A DNA stretch of 64,000 nt, taken from G963664935 sp963664935. Its GTDB lineage: Bacteria > Pseudomonadota > Gammaproteobacteria > Methylococcales > G963664935. The stretch spans positions 186,001 through 250,000 of the forward strand of contig CAXXSE010000001.1 of NCBI GenBank assembly GCA_963664935.2. Reading direction: 5' to 3'. Numbering within the stretch: position 1 is the stretch's first letter; the number at the start of each line of letters is the position of its first letter. The position numbers and the translations under genes are program-made. Below, piece by piece: positions 55,320-64,000 of this stretch. The notes under the pieces are model-generated. The model worked only from the letters and a program-made list of their open reading frames with translations. It was not told the origin of the DNA and searched no databases.

Positions 55320-55654
55320 TTGGATTTTTTATTTTTAAGCGAATGGTTGCCCGTCATTTTTGGCGGCGAAATGCCGGAGTATGGCAATATGCAACAGGCG
55401 GAATCCATAATGAACGCAATCATGAGTGGATACAATCACTATAATGAGCTACGTATCGAAGGCCGATTGCGTTTTCCATTCGATATGGACCAGCTACACC
55501 TGAACTGTTTGACGAGATCATTGATTGGTCCTACGGCTTTCATCAAGGACTTCGTCTGCGGATGGATATTTGGTTAAGTCGGATTATTGCCAAAGATCAA
55601 GGTATAACAAGTGTGCACGGAGCAGAGGCTATTTGTTCCGATTTGAATTCGTAG
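55320..55654 (+). pseudogene. UPF0149/YecA-family protein fragment
   Basis: One frame gives FLFLSEWLPVIFGGEMPEYG, QQAESIMNAIMSGYNHYNEL; near 55500 the reading shifts and continues PELFDEIIDWSYGFHQGLRL, RMDIWLSRIIAKDQG to TAG 55652. The SEWLPVIFGGEMPE...GYNH...W.YGFxxG pattern is the UPF0149/YecA core. The N-terminal third (GYLTGL segment) is missing and the IS copy 2 ends 120 bp upstream. The C-terminal SEC-C zinc motif is absent. Confidence 0.7.
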
Positions 55655-55803
55655 GTAAGATTTAACACCAAGCCAACCGAGGAGGCTTTAAAAAAGGCCG
55701 AAATAAAGATAGCCTATCCTCAACAAGCGGTACATATTATTTCAGACGCGGAAAACGTCTTATAATTTATTTCGATAAACCTTTATTAGCGGAGCAATAA
55801 GCA

Positions 55804-56349
55804 TTGGGCGGTTCATTACAGAATCAATTACTGAAACTCGGCTTGATTGACAAAAAACAGGTAAAAAAAGCCAAGGTTGAAAAAAGAAAAGAGCACAACC
55901 AGCAGCGCAAGAAAAAAACTGAATTAGTCAATGAAACAATGTCTCAAGTCCAGAACGAGCGGACAAAAAAAACCGTTCGAGACCGTGAACTCAATCGCCT
56001 CCGCGAAGAGACGGCTCAGCGCAAATCGATTGCGGCGCAAATCAAACAGCTTATCGAATTGAATCGCCAACCGAAGGGTGATGATGATATACCCTATAGT
56101 TTTTTAGATCGTAAAAAAGTAAGAAAAATCTTCGTCTCTAAAACGGTTCAAGAGCAGTTAGGCGCTGGAAAATTGGCAATCGTTAGATTGGACGGGCGTT
56201 ACGAACTGGTAACAACCGACGTTGCGGAGAAGATCAATCAGCGTGACAAAAAGCGCGTAATCTTTTGTAATCAGCCTGGTCCGGGCGAGAGCGCCGACAA
56301 GAATGACCCCTACGCGGATTACGAGGTTCCGGATGATTTGATATGGTAG
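55804..56349 (+). CDS. DUF2058 nucleoid/polynucleotide-associated protein
   Basis: A 181-residue highly basic, coiled-coil N-terminal protein (LQNQLLKLGLIDKKQVKKAK; VQNERTKKTVRDRELNRLRE) with a compact C-terminal domain (YSFLDRKKVRKIFVSKTVQE, GKLAIVRLDGRYELVTTDVA, YEVPDDLIW). This is the DUF2058/YaiL family found throughout gammaproteobacteria, described as nucleoprotein or polynucleotide-associated; the biochemical role is not settled. The start is TTG at 55804 with GGAG nine bases upstream. A TATAAT at 55761-55766 is a likely -10 box. It is convergent with the trypsin-like remnant. Confidence 0.88.
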   Translation: MGGSLQNQLLKLGLIDKKQVKKAKVEKRKEHNQQRKKKTELVNETMSQVQNERTKKTVRDRELNRLREETAQRKSIAAQIKQLIELNRQPKGDDDIPYSFLDRKKVRKIFVSKTVQEQLGAGKLAIVRLDGRYELVTTDVAEKINQRDKKRVIFCNQPGPGESADKNDPYADYEVPDDLIW

Positions 56350-56357
56350 AGGTTTCT

Positions 56358-56712
56358 TTACTCTTCTTTGGCAAATCCTTTTTTTGCTAACAATGCTTTG
56401 CCATATTGAATGGGAATGGCGTAGCTGATGCCACTGGGTTTCGCGAGGAGATTTTCTTTTGTGTCTTTGACGAAGACTTTATTGATTATCCCAACCACTT
56501 GTCCAGAATCTTTCTCGTAGAGAGGACTCCCACTGTTGCCTGGATAGGCGGTGGCGTCGAGTTGGAAGACTGTATAGGGATTCTGTAGACGAACGTACAT
56601 CGTTTTATTCTTCGCTCCTTGAAGTAACTCTATATAACTCTGAATCGAAAAGTACCTATCTTCACCTTTTTCAATGGGCTTAGCAGCTTTCTTTTTTCCC
56701 CGAACGGAGTCG
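56358..56712 (-). pseudogene. C-terminal fragment of a trypsin-like serine protease
   Basis: The minus frame encodes SVRGKKKAAKPIEKGEDRYF, YIELLQGAKNKTMYVRLQNP, the catalytic-serine region ATAYPGNSGSPLYEKDSGQV and VGIINKVFVKDT, then YAIPIQYGKALLAKKG. This is the last barrel of a DegP/S1C-type or trypsin_2 protease, with the active serine in GNSGSP; the His and Asp half is missing. The frame runs at its N-terminal side straight into the end of the DUF4143 ATPase gene, so insertion of that gene or a deletion removed the rest. Confidence 0.72.
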
Positions 56713-56715
56713 CGG

Positions 56716-57843
56716 TTACCACAAGGTTTCGGCAAAATATTTGAATGGATTGGTGACGTGGATCCCGTCCTTGTCATAAGGTCTGTCCAACGTGGCGACG
56801 ATCTGTGTGGCCTGTTTGGGTTTTAACCGCCTGGTGTAATAACACAGCGATGATGATAGTTCTTCATCTTTATATTTTACTTCAATCAATTCCTCCAATT
56901 CGCCGTCCTTAACGATGGCGAAGTCCACTTCCCGGCCTTCCTTGTCACGGATATAGCGCAATTCGCAACGGTATCCTTCATAGTCTTCCAGATAATGAAG
57001 GCGCTTGAGCAAGGTAGTAGCGATCAGATTTTCAAATCGGGCTCCCTCTCCATCCATGACATCCGCGTTGTCAAAGAAATACACTTTGGGCGGCTTTAAT
57101 ATCGCGCGTGGAATAGCGCGGGTATAGGGCATGACCCGGAACAATACATACATACGTTCCAGTGACTCCAGCCAAGATTTTGCGGTTTGCGGGGCGACCT
57201 GGATATCCCGCGCCAGATTGGACGATACGGCCATCCCACCAACCCGTGTCCGGAGCAAATCCAGCATCAGACGTAATCCTTGAATGTTCTTGATACTTTC
57301 CAGATCACGGATATCCTCTTGTAACACCCTATCGAATCGTTCTTTGCGCCAACGGCGGCTTTCCCGCAAATCATTGACAAGAAACGGCTCGGGAAATCCA
57401 CCTACAGTCATCAAACGCCGGAAACCCTCTCGTTTATCCATATCGTCGGGCATTTCATCCAGCGTGAATGGGTGTAGACGCCAATAATGATACCTCCCCA
57501 ACAATGAGTCTCCCCCTTGCCTGTAGACATCCAGTCGAGCAGAACCCGTTACCAAAATCTGATGCTGTCCACCCGCAATGTCATACAGTCCCTTGACACA
57601 ACTTTTCCAGTGTGAATATTTGTGTAGTTCGGAGAAGACGAGGAGTTTGTCATCCCCGCTCCATTTTTTTTGTAGAATGGCCCGGCGGTCCTCGTCATAG
57701 TCCCAATTAAAATAACGCCCGCGCCCGCCGCTAACAGCCAGAATGTGCTGGGCTAGTGTTGTTTTACCCGCCTGCCTAGGACCACCGATGAAAACCATCT
57801 TCTTTTGCAGGTCGTCCTGAACGCGGGTTTTGATGTATCGCAT
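56716..57843 (-). CDS. AAA ATPase with DUF4143 domain, altered Walker B
   Basis: A 375-residue P-loop protein: Walker A FIGGPRQAGKTTLAQ, sensor ILVTGSARLDVYRQGGDSL, a winged helix, and a DUF4143 C-terminus (RYIRDKEGREVDFAIVKDG, ELIEVKYKDEELS). The Walker B segment reads LLVFSELHKYSHWK where this family usually has LDEIHK: the metal-binding aspartate is replaced by serine, so ATP hydrolysis may be impaired. It is distantly related to the ATPase at 46698-47852. A palindromic AT-rich sequence lies just before the start. It replaces the N-terminal half of a protease gene, indicating horizontal insertion. Confidence 0.85.
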   Translation of the reverse strand: MRYIKTRVQDDLQKKMVFIGGPRQAGKTTLAQHILAVSGGRGRYFNWDYDEDRRAILQKKWSGDDKLLVFSELHKYSHWKSCVKGLYDIAGGQHQILVTGSARLDVYRQGGDSLLGRYHYWRLHPFTLDEMPDDMDKREGFRRLMTVGGFPEPFLVNDLRESRRWRKERFDRVLQEDIRDLESIKNIQGLRLMLDLLRTRVGGMAVSSNLARDIQVAPQTAKSWLESLERMYVLFRVMPYTRAIPRAILKPPKVYFFDNADVMDGEGARFENLIATTLLKRLHYLEDYEGYRCELRYIRDKEGREVDFAIVKDGELEELIEVKYKDEELSSSLCYYTRRLKPKQATQIVATLDRPYDKDGIHVTNPFKYFAETLW

Positions 57844-57851
57844 ACGGCTAT

Positions 57852-57902
57852 ATTAAAGTCTAACTTAAAATAGTCAAGGCTATTTTTAAGCCTACTTTAA
57901 AT
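57852..57902. promoter_or_regulatory. nested inverted repeats ahead of the second ATPase
   Basis: Outer arms ATTAAAGT / ACTTTAAAT and inner arms CTTAAAATAG / CTATTTTTAAG are arranged symmetrically about TCAAGG. The site starts 9 bp upstream of the ATPase start, the position of an operator or translational control hairpin. The rest of the gap, to 58153, contains no gene, only a direct repeat ACTTTCTTTCAA twice near 58073-58098. Confidence 0.5.
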
Positions 57903-58153
57903 TAGTCAGCTATTAGCTGTTTGGTTGTCATATCGAATAAAAAAACTTCGATGTTAGATTTGGTTCTAAAATCCTATGGTGGACCCTTAGGTTTTGAACG
58001 CTGGAAAAATATACCATTGTGGGATTTAACAATGAACCCATCAAGGTAGTATGGCAAGGAGAGACCTGACCCCACTTTCTTTCAACACTTTCTTTCAATA
58101 GCAACCAAGCTTTGAAAGCCCTATTGAACTTTAATAGCTGGTGCCTTTCCTGA

Positions 58154-61100
58154 TTATTTGAGTTCTTTCACCCGGCGCTCAATAGTTTTAATCACGGGTT
58201 GGATCACGTTTCGTTTTTTAAACAGATCTAACAGGTTATTTTGAGCTTCTCGTGCCTTAACTTTTTTCTGAACCTCTATGGCGCACTGGGTATAGGTATC
58301 AACAATCTTTCGATACTCAATATGGCCGATAGCGTCTGCAGCAGCTTCTGCATTCTCTAGCAAAGGAGTAAGTTGTCTCTGCACAATTCCTGGATCGGGG
58401 TCTAGCAAACTCACCTTATTAGTATCAGCCCTTAGGCATTTAAAAGGATTTGCCAACGGTGCACTTCGGACCGCAGTCCAATAGTATTGGGCTGGATGCT
58501 TCTCGTCTAGATGCTCACTAATCCACTTGAGTTTGTCGTTAACATCCTCCATTGTTCGGCTACCCCCGACATAAAGTACTCGGCCAACGCGAGCATTAAA
58601 CAGTTCGCTAATCACGCGTTTGTCATCATAGTTTGCGGGTGGCCGTATCCAAAGCTGCATAATCGCAGCGGCCGTACTCCCATCAAGGTTGGTGTAGCTC
58701 GCTTCAATTCGATAGGCTCCAGGTTCTTTGAAGGGAAACCCAAAATGACCTACCGTCAGGTTTACAGCCTGATATAGGCATTGGCCTGGTTCTAGAACTT
58801 GTCCCTTTAAACGAACACGAGTATGAGAAATAGGAATAAAGGGGCGCCGCTCTCCATTGGGGCTTGTTACAGCTAATTCGACAAAGCCATCGCTCGGGTT
58901 AAGGTTGGGATGGATCATAACGCTTTCATTGCTAGCATTGCGCAGGCGTATTTCCAGGAATATCGCTTCACCTAGTTCAGTACTAGTCTTGCGGTTTCGT
59001 ATGACTAATTCAAGGCGACGGTCAATACTTCCACGGGAGACTCGACCATGATTTTGGAACCAAGTTTCATTACCCATCTGCACAAAGCCAGTAGGGGCGT
59101 GACGGAGAAATAGATTTTCATTGTCATCAAATCGGAAACGGAAGCGATCATAAAACCAAGTGGCGTTTAGTCCAGGGGAGGCACTTTCTGGATAGTTCAT
59201 CCACGAGAGAGCCTGAGAGTCGGAAGTTACCGGCATCCAGGAAGGCGCTGCCCAAGACGACCCCTGCGTCTTTTGAAAAGAGTGAGCCAGATTGAAGGCG
59301 TGACCGGTTTCGTGGATGAGGTTGAAAAACAACTCGCGTTGCACCGCCTCAGCCACTGGAGGGTTTGCTTGGATGTAACCTCCACCTTCGGTGTGAAAGA
59401 ATGGACATAGTGTAAAGAGAGCGGTCCCTTGACTATCTACGCCTCCGGGTTCGTCAATATCGCCATCAAACATAATACCACCAAGGTCGTCACTATCTGC
59501 TAGTTCTGCCAGAAAAAGCCACATTTTCCATTGTGGTCTATTCGCGAAAGCACACCAGTGGTCATCCAATGCGTCGTGTAGTTCCTGAGTATTCCACCGG
59601 TTGTTACTACCTGCCTCAGATGTATTGATCGTATTGCTTTCCGATGAGCGTGTAATCCGAATACCGGATTTGGCGAATGTATTCTCCAGGGTGAGGTTTT
59701 CCTCGGGAAAGTCTGCTGGGCGGTCTAGGTGAGCATGCGTATTGTACGTTTCCACGTCAATCGCGCCATCTTCACGGTCAACCTCAACCTCAACATCCAG
59801 GAAGTACTTCGACTCTTGTTTAACTGAATATGGCCCGTATTTTATGTTGGGTCCGGTAGCAACAAATGTGACGTCTGCTATGGGAGGTATGCCAATGGAT
59901 TCCGCTACAGCAATCTCAAGGTGATCAATAGGATTTACGTTTTCGGGCCACAGGAAGTTAAAGTCCTCCACGACCAGATTGCGCACGCCACTAGAAAGTG
60001 TATTGGAAGTTACGCGACCTATAAAATGTGCAGATGATCTATTCACAAGACCCCGTCCTTCGGCTACAGTACCGCTTACCACATTGAGAGGATCAGTTCC
60101 ATCAACATCAATATGCAAGGTAAATCTAAGAGGGAATAGCCGTTGATTGGGGATGTAAATTGGTTGTGCTATATTGTAGATGGGGTTTGTGAGTGCTACT
60201 TCGCTAGGCATAGCTTCAATCTCAGCAACGCTTATACCCGTACGTCCAGTAGCACCACCATTATATTTATAACGTCCGCTAATTGGCATTGTAATTTCAC
60301 CTATTCGATCTAATTTGGTTGCAACGAATGCAACATTCATTTTCATTATTTCACGAGCTAAACCATAGTTAATGTGCGCAAGAATATCATTCGCAGTGTG
60401 GATATTACTGTTGGCATTGTCTGCGCCTTCGATTGTAAGTATGGCTGGCAACCCTGAGTTAATAAACGGTACATGATCACTCGCGAAGGAATTCAGCGAC
60501 GTTTGCACAATCAGGGATGTGTACGTTATAGCCGCACGTTCCAAATCGTTGATTACAGTTTGTGACACTGTTGCACCCTCAATCAAAACAGTTGCAGCAG
60601 CCGTATTAAGCGTTCCGATCATATCCATGTTGATGACTGCTCGAATTCTATTACGTTCCGCTGCCAGCAAGTTTGAGACATATTGTTGACTGCCAAATAG
60701 CCCTTGTTCTTCGCCACCGAAGAGTATAAAACGCAGGTCGTGTAAGGCCCTGTGGTTTCGTAATACCCGGGCCAATTCAAGTAAAGCGGCACTGCCGCTA
60801 CCGTTGTCATCTGCGCCGGGCGCATTTGCGGACGGGCTCCCGCTAATGTTGATAGAGTCCAGATGCGCTACAACGAGCACAAGTTCCTGCGTGTCTGAAC
60901 CGGTCCTGGGCTTATCCGCAACAACGTTATAACTAGTACCGCTCCCAACCGATATGGTCTCAATTCTGGTGCTGTAGCCCATAGTATCTAGTCGACCCTG
61001 ACACCAACTAGCGGCATCAGAGTAAAAGCTGCTGGTTGAATGCCTGGTTGGATATGAAACTAGATGCGTGAGAGTGGCCTCAAAGCTTGAGATTGTTACT

Positions 61101-61507
61101 TCATTAACCAGGTCCTGGACCCAAGATACTTGAGCTATCCGCTCAGCGGATGGGGGTCGCACATGCTCATCGAACACGACTGTATTCTCCTTGAGAGGCT
61201 GTAACACAAAGCAAGGGTCGTTTCGGACACCGATCTTCTCGACTTCTTCATTTGATAGCTCTACCGCCAAATATCGTCCTTTGTCCAACAAAACCGTCAC
61301 ACTGGGATGCTCTTGCTGAAATAGACGTCCTTTCTGTACCACCAAGTACATATCTCCTTTTTTTACATCCTCAGGGTGTTCTTTCAAGTGCAAGCCATCT
61401 CTCCTAGCTTGTGCCACTACGTTATGCCATTTTGAGTTTGCTGTATAAATCAGTAGCTGATCGCCAAACTGAACCGACCAAGCATCTAACTCACTTGCGC
61501 GGCGCAA
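58154..61507 (-). CDS. double metalloprotease: M28 aminopeptidase fused to a metzincin domain
   Basis: An 1117-residue protein. Residues 1-130 are of unknown type (no signal peptide seen). Residues about 140-400 are an M28 zinc peptidase with all ligands visible: H215 in VVAHLDS, D233 in GADDNGSG, E266/E267 in GGEEQGL, D295 in INMDMIG and H370 in SNIHTAND. Residues 400-640 are beta-rich. Residues 645-790 hold a metzincin: HETGHAFNLAH (H732, E733, H736, H742) and the Met-turn ALSWMNYP (M770). Residues 820-980 look like beta sandwiches (VRLKGQVLEPGQCLYQ), and the tail is helical and charged. Two independent proteolytic centres in one chain are unusual. Lack of a signal sequence leaves the location open. 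It is monocistronic. Confidence 0.85.
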   Translation of the reverse strand: MRRASELDAWSVQFGDQLLIYTANSKWHNVVAQARRDGLHLKEHPEDVKKGDMYLVVQKGRLFQQEHPSVTVLLDKGRYLAVELSNEEVEKIGVRNDPCFVLQPLKENTVVFDEHVRPPSAERIAQVSWVQDLVNEVTISSFEATLTHLVSYPTRHSTSSFYSDAASWCQGRLDTMGYSTRIETISVGSGTSYNVVADKPRTGSDTQELVLVVAHLDSINISGSPSANAPGADDNGSGSAALLELARVLRNHRALHDLRFILFGGEEQGLFGSQQYVSNLLAAERNRIRAVINMDMIGTLNTAAATVLIEGATVSQTVINDLERAAITYTSLIVQTSLNSFASDHVPFINSGLPAILTIEGADNANSNIHTANDILAHINYGLAREIMKMNVAFVATKLDRIGEITMPISGRYKYNGGATGRTGISVAEIEAMPSEVALTNPIYNIAQPIYIPNQRLFPLRFTLHIDVDGTDPLNVVSGTVAEGRGLVNRSSAHFIGRVTSNTLSSGVRNLVVEDFNFLWPENVNPIDHLEIAVAESIGIPPIADVTFVATGPNIKYGPYSVKQESKYFLDVEVEVDREDGAIDVETYNTHAHLDRPADFPEENLTLENTFAKSGIRITRSSESNTINTSEAGSNNRWNTQELHDALDDHWCAFANRPQWKMWLFLAELADSDDLGGIMFDGDIDEPGGVDSQGTALFTLCPFFHTEGGGYIQANPPVAEAVQRELFFNLIHETGHAFNLAHSFQKTQGSSWAAPSWMPVTSDSQALSWMNYPESASPGLNATWFYDRFRFRFDDNENLFLRHAPTGFVQMGNETWFQNHGRVSRGSIDRRLELVIRNRKTSTELGEAIFLEIRLRNASNESVMIHPNLNPSDGFVELAVTSPNGERRPFIPISHTRVRLKGQVLEPGQCLYQAVNLTVGHFGFPFKEPGAYRIEASYTNLDGSTAAAIMQLWIRPPANYDDKRVISELFNARVGRVLYVGGSRTMEDVNDKLKWISEHLDEKHPAQYYWTAVRSAPLANPFKCLRADTNKVSLLDPDPGIVQRQLTPLLENAEAAADAIGHIEYRKIVDTYTQCAIEVQKKVKAREAQNNLLDLFKKRNVIQPVIKTIERRVKELK

Positions 61508-62290
61508 TCGAGCAATTCGGTTACTTTGCTCTATCCCGCATATTTAAACTTTCATACAGAACCTCATCAGATGATATTTGGAATTGGCACCATCAACTCA
61601 ATTGAATTTAGCTCAATATCTACGCCCAATGGACATGAGAATGCAATAAACCTAATGCAATGGCCCACCCTGTTTCCTAACCGACCTTAAAAGCGCCATG
61701 GTGATGGTTTTTTATCACATAATCATAGGCTTAGATTTGATTGATGTTACTAGTCTTGTTAGATATGAATCCAATCATTCTTTCAGAACAATATTGGAAT
61801 CTTCAAATGCTATGAATTGAGCACGATGGGGAAAATTATTTGGATTAATATGACTTACTGGGGTTGGATATAAAATAATCACAAATCTACACATCAGTAT
61901 TCACGCTAAGCTTCGCATTTAATTGGTAATTTGTATTCGACCCCAATTATTCTTGGTACGGCTAAGCTAATCAAGCACGCAGCCATTATGCCATTCGCCC
62001 ATTCTCGTTCAGATAAATTGTCCATGACTATCTCATAATTTGTTTGATAGGGCTCTGTCTAAAGCGCTACCTGACTTTAACCCATTATGACTCATCTATA
62101 GACGCTAGATACTATTAGTAAACTGCTCAATAATACCGTCCTTATTATTCTCGATTCCTGTTCCAGTTCGAGGGCAAGTTCATTAATAATATTTTTCATA
62201 TATGATATGAGATACATCTATGTATCAAATATTGCTTTTTTAATGTTTCCATTTCCATAATTTATAAATTTAATATTCTAATTTGTAAAG
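61508..62290. other. AT-rich gene-free stretch
   Basis: Clearly more AT-rich than the housekeeping blocks. No ORF with protein character. It includes an imperfect dyad CATATATGATATGAGATACAT near 62200-62220, reminiscent of the operator over the ATPase start at 47841-47885. Confidence 0.4.
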
Positions 62291-63616
62291 CTATTTATTT
62301 TGTTCTTTGTTTTCTTCAAGCTTTTTACGTGCTTCTTCAAGTTTTTGTTGAGACTCAATAAGTTTGGTTTGAGCATCAACCAAAGCACTAGCCTGAGTAG
62401 CATCTTGAGTTGGACCGTCATATTTCACCTTAATAATCTCTGCAATAGCTTCTCCTGGAAGAGCGGCTAAGCTAGATGAAATATTCAATAGTGTTCCACC
62501 TAAGCCTTCGGCAGCACTTGGACGCTCTAAACTCAATGAGATTAACATACCGTGGTCTAATATCAGTTTATGATCAACAAATGCAAAATAGGCCCTATCA
62601 AAAGGAATCTGAAAAATTGGACCATCATCGGGTAGCTTCATAGATGTTTGTACTTTAGCGCGAATACTGTCTGCAATAATGAATTGTGCTGTAATCTGAT
62701 AAGGTTGTGGAATACTAACAAAAACACCAGAAACTGCATTATCTTTAATTACTGCTTTCTTTAAATGATTTCCTATGTGCGAAGCATTGAGAGTTACAAA
62801 TGCTTTGTAGTTAATTCCACAATTTTGTATTTGACTATTATCAACTTCCAATTTTTCACCAGACAACGCTGCGGATAATGGAATAGAAAAAGTATGGTTA
62901 CCAATAATGCTATCCATAATTTCTTTTTGGTTATTGCAATCCACTGACCCCGCTCTGCGTGCAGACCTAGCTGTTGGAGAAAGGCCTCCTGATATATAGA
63001 ATTTGAAGGCATTGATAGCTGTTTGGGCTAAATTCTCCAATATTTTCGGTGTACGATCCTCAGCTTTCGCATTTACAGTGGAAAGAAGGCCATCTTCAAG
63101 TTTAAAGTCAATTGTGTCATGAGCAAGATAATTAGTATTTTGTCTGAATTCGATTAGCCTACTTGGGTCAGGAACTAAATTAGGGCTAACAGAAAGAGTG
63201 ACTTTATATTCATCACCCGAGTTTTCTGCTTCAGTCTTACATATTCTAAATGTACCCGAACACGTTGCTTCCCCTTTATCAAGACAAGATTGTATAGCTT
63301 GTGGTGCACTGTTTTTATGAATAATGAGGCAAAGTTCTTTTGCTTTTACCGCACATGACTTTTTATTAGTTGAACAAACCTTTACTGCATCTGTAACCTT
63401 TGTAACATTTAGGTTTACTTTCAACACAGCCATAGGCAGCATATACCCTGCCGCCCCACTTACAGGGGAAGCCGGAGTTGTAGCTTTATATGGCTTACTA
63501 GTCGTTATGCTACAACTTACCAATAAAAAAAGTTTAAAATGATAAATGTGCGTAATATCTGAGTAGTCACGTTTGTTCTCACAATTTTTTGTTAAATTAA
63601 AAACGATTAGTTTCAA
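62291..63616 (-). CDS. unknown, probably lipoprotein, with C-terminal coiled coil
   Basis: Up to 441 residues; no family recognised. Near residue 30 is a short hydrophobic run with a lipobox-like cysteine (FKLFLLVSC), so the first 25 or so residues are probably not translated and the true start is obscured; a small 5' defect is possible. The body has several cysteines (CSTNKKSCAVKAKELC, CLDKGEATCSGTFRIC), beta-rich segments with PYQITAQFIIADSIRAKVQ, and a C-terminal coiled coil LVDAQTKLIESQQKLEEARK. Codon use is AT-rich, unlike the rest of the window, suggesting horizontal transfer. It is on its own. Confidence 0.55.
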   Translation of the reverse strand: MKLIVFNLTKNCENKRDYSDITHIYHFKLFLLVSCSITTSKPYKATTPASPVSGAAGYMLPMAVLKVNLNVTKVTDAVKVCSTNKKSCAVKAKELCLIIHKNSAPQAIQSCLDKGEATCSGTFRICKTEAENSGDEYKVTLSVSPNLVPDPSRLIEFRQNTNYLAHDTIDFKLEDGLLSTVNAKAEDRTPKILENLAQTAINAFKFYISGGLSPTARSARRAGSVDCNNQKEIMDSIIGNHTFSIPLSAALSGEKLEVDNSQIQNCGINYKAFVTLNASHIGNHLKKAVIKDNAVSGVFVSIPQPYQITAQFIIADSIRAKVQTSMKLPDDGPIFQIPFDRAYFAFVDHKLILDHGMLISLSLERPSAAEGLGGTLLNISSSLAALPGEAIAEIIKVKYDGPTQDATQASALVDAQTKLIESQQKLEEARKKLEENKEQNK

Positions 63617-64000
63617 CCTATATTAATTCGAGTAAAATACGTGGAACTCTGGAGTCAGAGCAGGTTTACATACCATAATTTATGTTTCCCTATAAATATA
63701 CAAGCACTGGGTATGGCTTTGTTTTCTTAAATCAAAGAAAAAACCATCATCGTGATTCACACCAAACCCAATTTTACCATCACTCTAAAGGGACAAAACA
63801 TCAGCCACGTCTTCTCGAAAAAATTAATTATTCCACTATAATTAATTTATACGCTAATCTCACCCAATAAGAAATGACTCAATTGAGTCATTTTGAATGT
63901 TCAAACTCCCCATAATTTACCAATTCCTAAATTATCATAAAATAAAACCCCATTCATCCACTCCACGTCAACATTTCACTCCACGTCGAAACCCCCATTT
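63617..64000. other. AT-rich window end with a 22-bp palindrome
   Basis: Holds the perfect palindrome AAATGACTCAATTGAGTCAT (continuing TT) at 63872-63893 and, close to the edge, a direct repeat CACTCCACGTC at about 63959-63969 and 63978-63988. No gene is supported. Confidence 0.5.

Noticed and set aside
1..64000. CRISPR array
   Set aside because: The repeats present are dispersed, long and without regular spacers; no cas gene seen.

Overview
The window looks like a chromosomal segment of a gammaproteobacterium of moderate GC. The evidence is gene order and family content: a pmbA/tldD/nitrilase/yhdP/rng/maf/rlmH block, a feoA-feoA-feoB-feoC iron operon behind a Fur-box-like site, slt, an MsbA-like ABC exporter, a PHP phosphoesterase, recQ and a DUF2058 gene. 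A closer assignment is not justified. The genome is unusually rich in dispersed non-coding repeats, miniature inverted-repeat elements, insertion sequences and decayed genes. Several otherwise good genes carry a single indel, so either ongoing gene decay or assembly indels must be kept in mind.

Layout. 0-7.6 kb: a PIN-domain toxin with a small overlapping partner, two SPFH (stomatin/QmcA-like) proteins plus an NfeD partner on the minus strand, a degraded cupin remnant, an AraC/O6-alkylguanine transferase fusion, a REP-type transposase remnant, and 1.6 kb without genes. 7.7-16.9 kb: a haem-protein region (frameshifted large di-haem peroxidase, DUF3365 haem protein, small class I cytochrome c) cut into segments by three roughly 420-bp direct repeats, plus a lipoprotein esterase, then a histidine decarboxylase followed 2 bp later by a double-ACT-domain protein. 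17-26.2 kb: a nucleotidyltransferase-like gene abutted by a group II intron, a 166-bp MITE, and a decayed integrative element (tyrosine integrase, small unknown genes, AlpA-like regulator, primase-helicase full of stops and frameshifts) next to a tRNA with anticodon CAT.

26-41.6 kb: conserved housekeeping blocks. A CheX-like gene broken by a 7-bp tandem duplication is followed by pmbA, tldD, nitrilase, yhdP, rng, maf (frameshifted) and rlmH, all on the minus strand. A MoxR-like remnant comes next, then the Fur-box/feo operon with a MITE inserted between feoA2 and feoB. 41.6-50.3 kb: a hairpin-bearing inverted-repeat element, slt, ABC exporter, PHP phosphoesterase, a solitary DUF4143 ATPase with a 20-bp inverted repeat over its start, and recQ with an extra C-terminal HTH domain.

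50.3-55.2 kb: a three-gene minus-strand cluster (two short HAMP-type membrane proteins and a type IV pilin). An IS interrupts the middle gene and left a 5-bp target duplication (TCCGT). A second, nearly identical IS copy lies upstream with its own duplication (ATAAC). 55.3-64 kb: a broken UPF0149 gene, DUF2058, a trypsin-like C-terminal fragment cut off by a second DUF4143 ATPase, a 1117-residue protein combining an M28 aminopeptidase with a metzincin domain, and an AT-rich end with one unknown, probably exported protein.

Working together: FeoA/B/C import ferrous iron under probable Fur control. TldD/TldE form a protease heterodimer. SPFH proteins and NfeD form membrane microdomains. HDC with the ACT protein may form a regulated histamine-producing module. 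The least described parts are the M28-metzincin double protease, the HDC-ACT pair, the twin HAMP/pilin cluster and the families of miniature elements that sit at stop codons.
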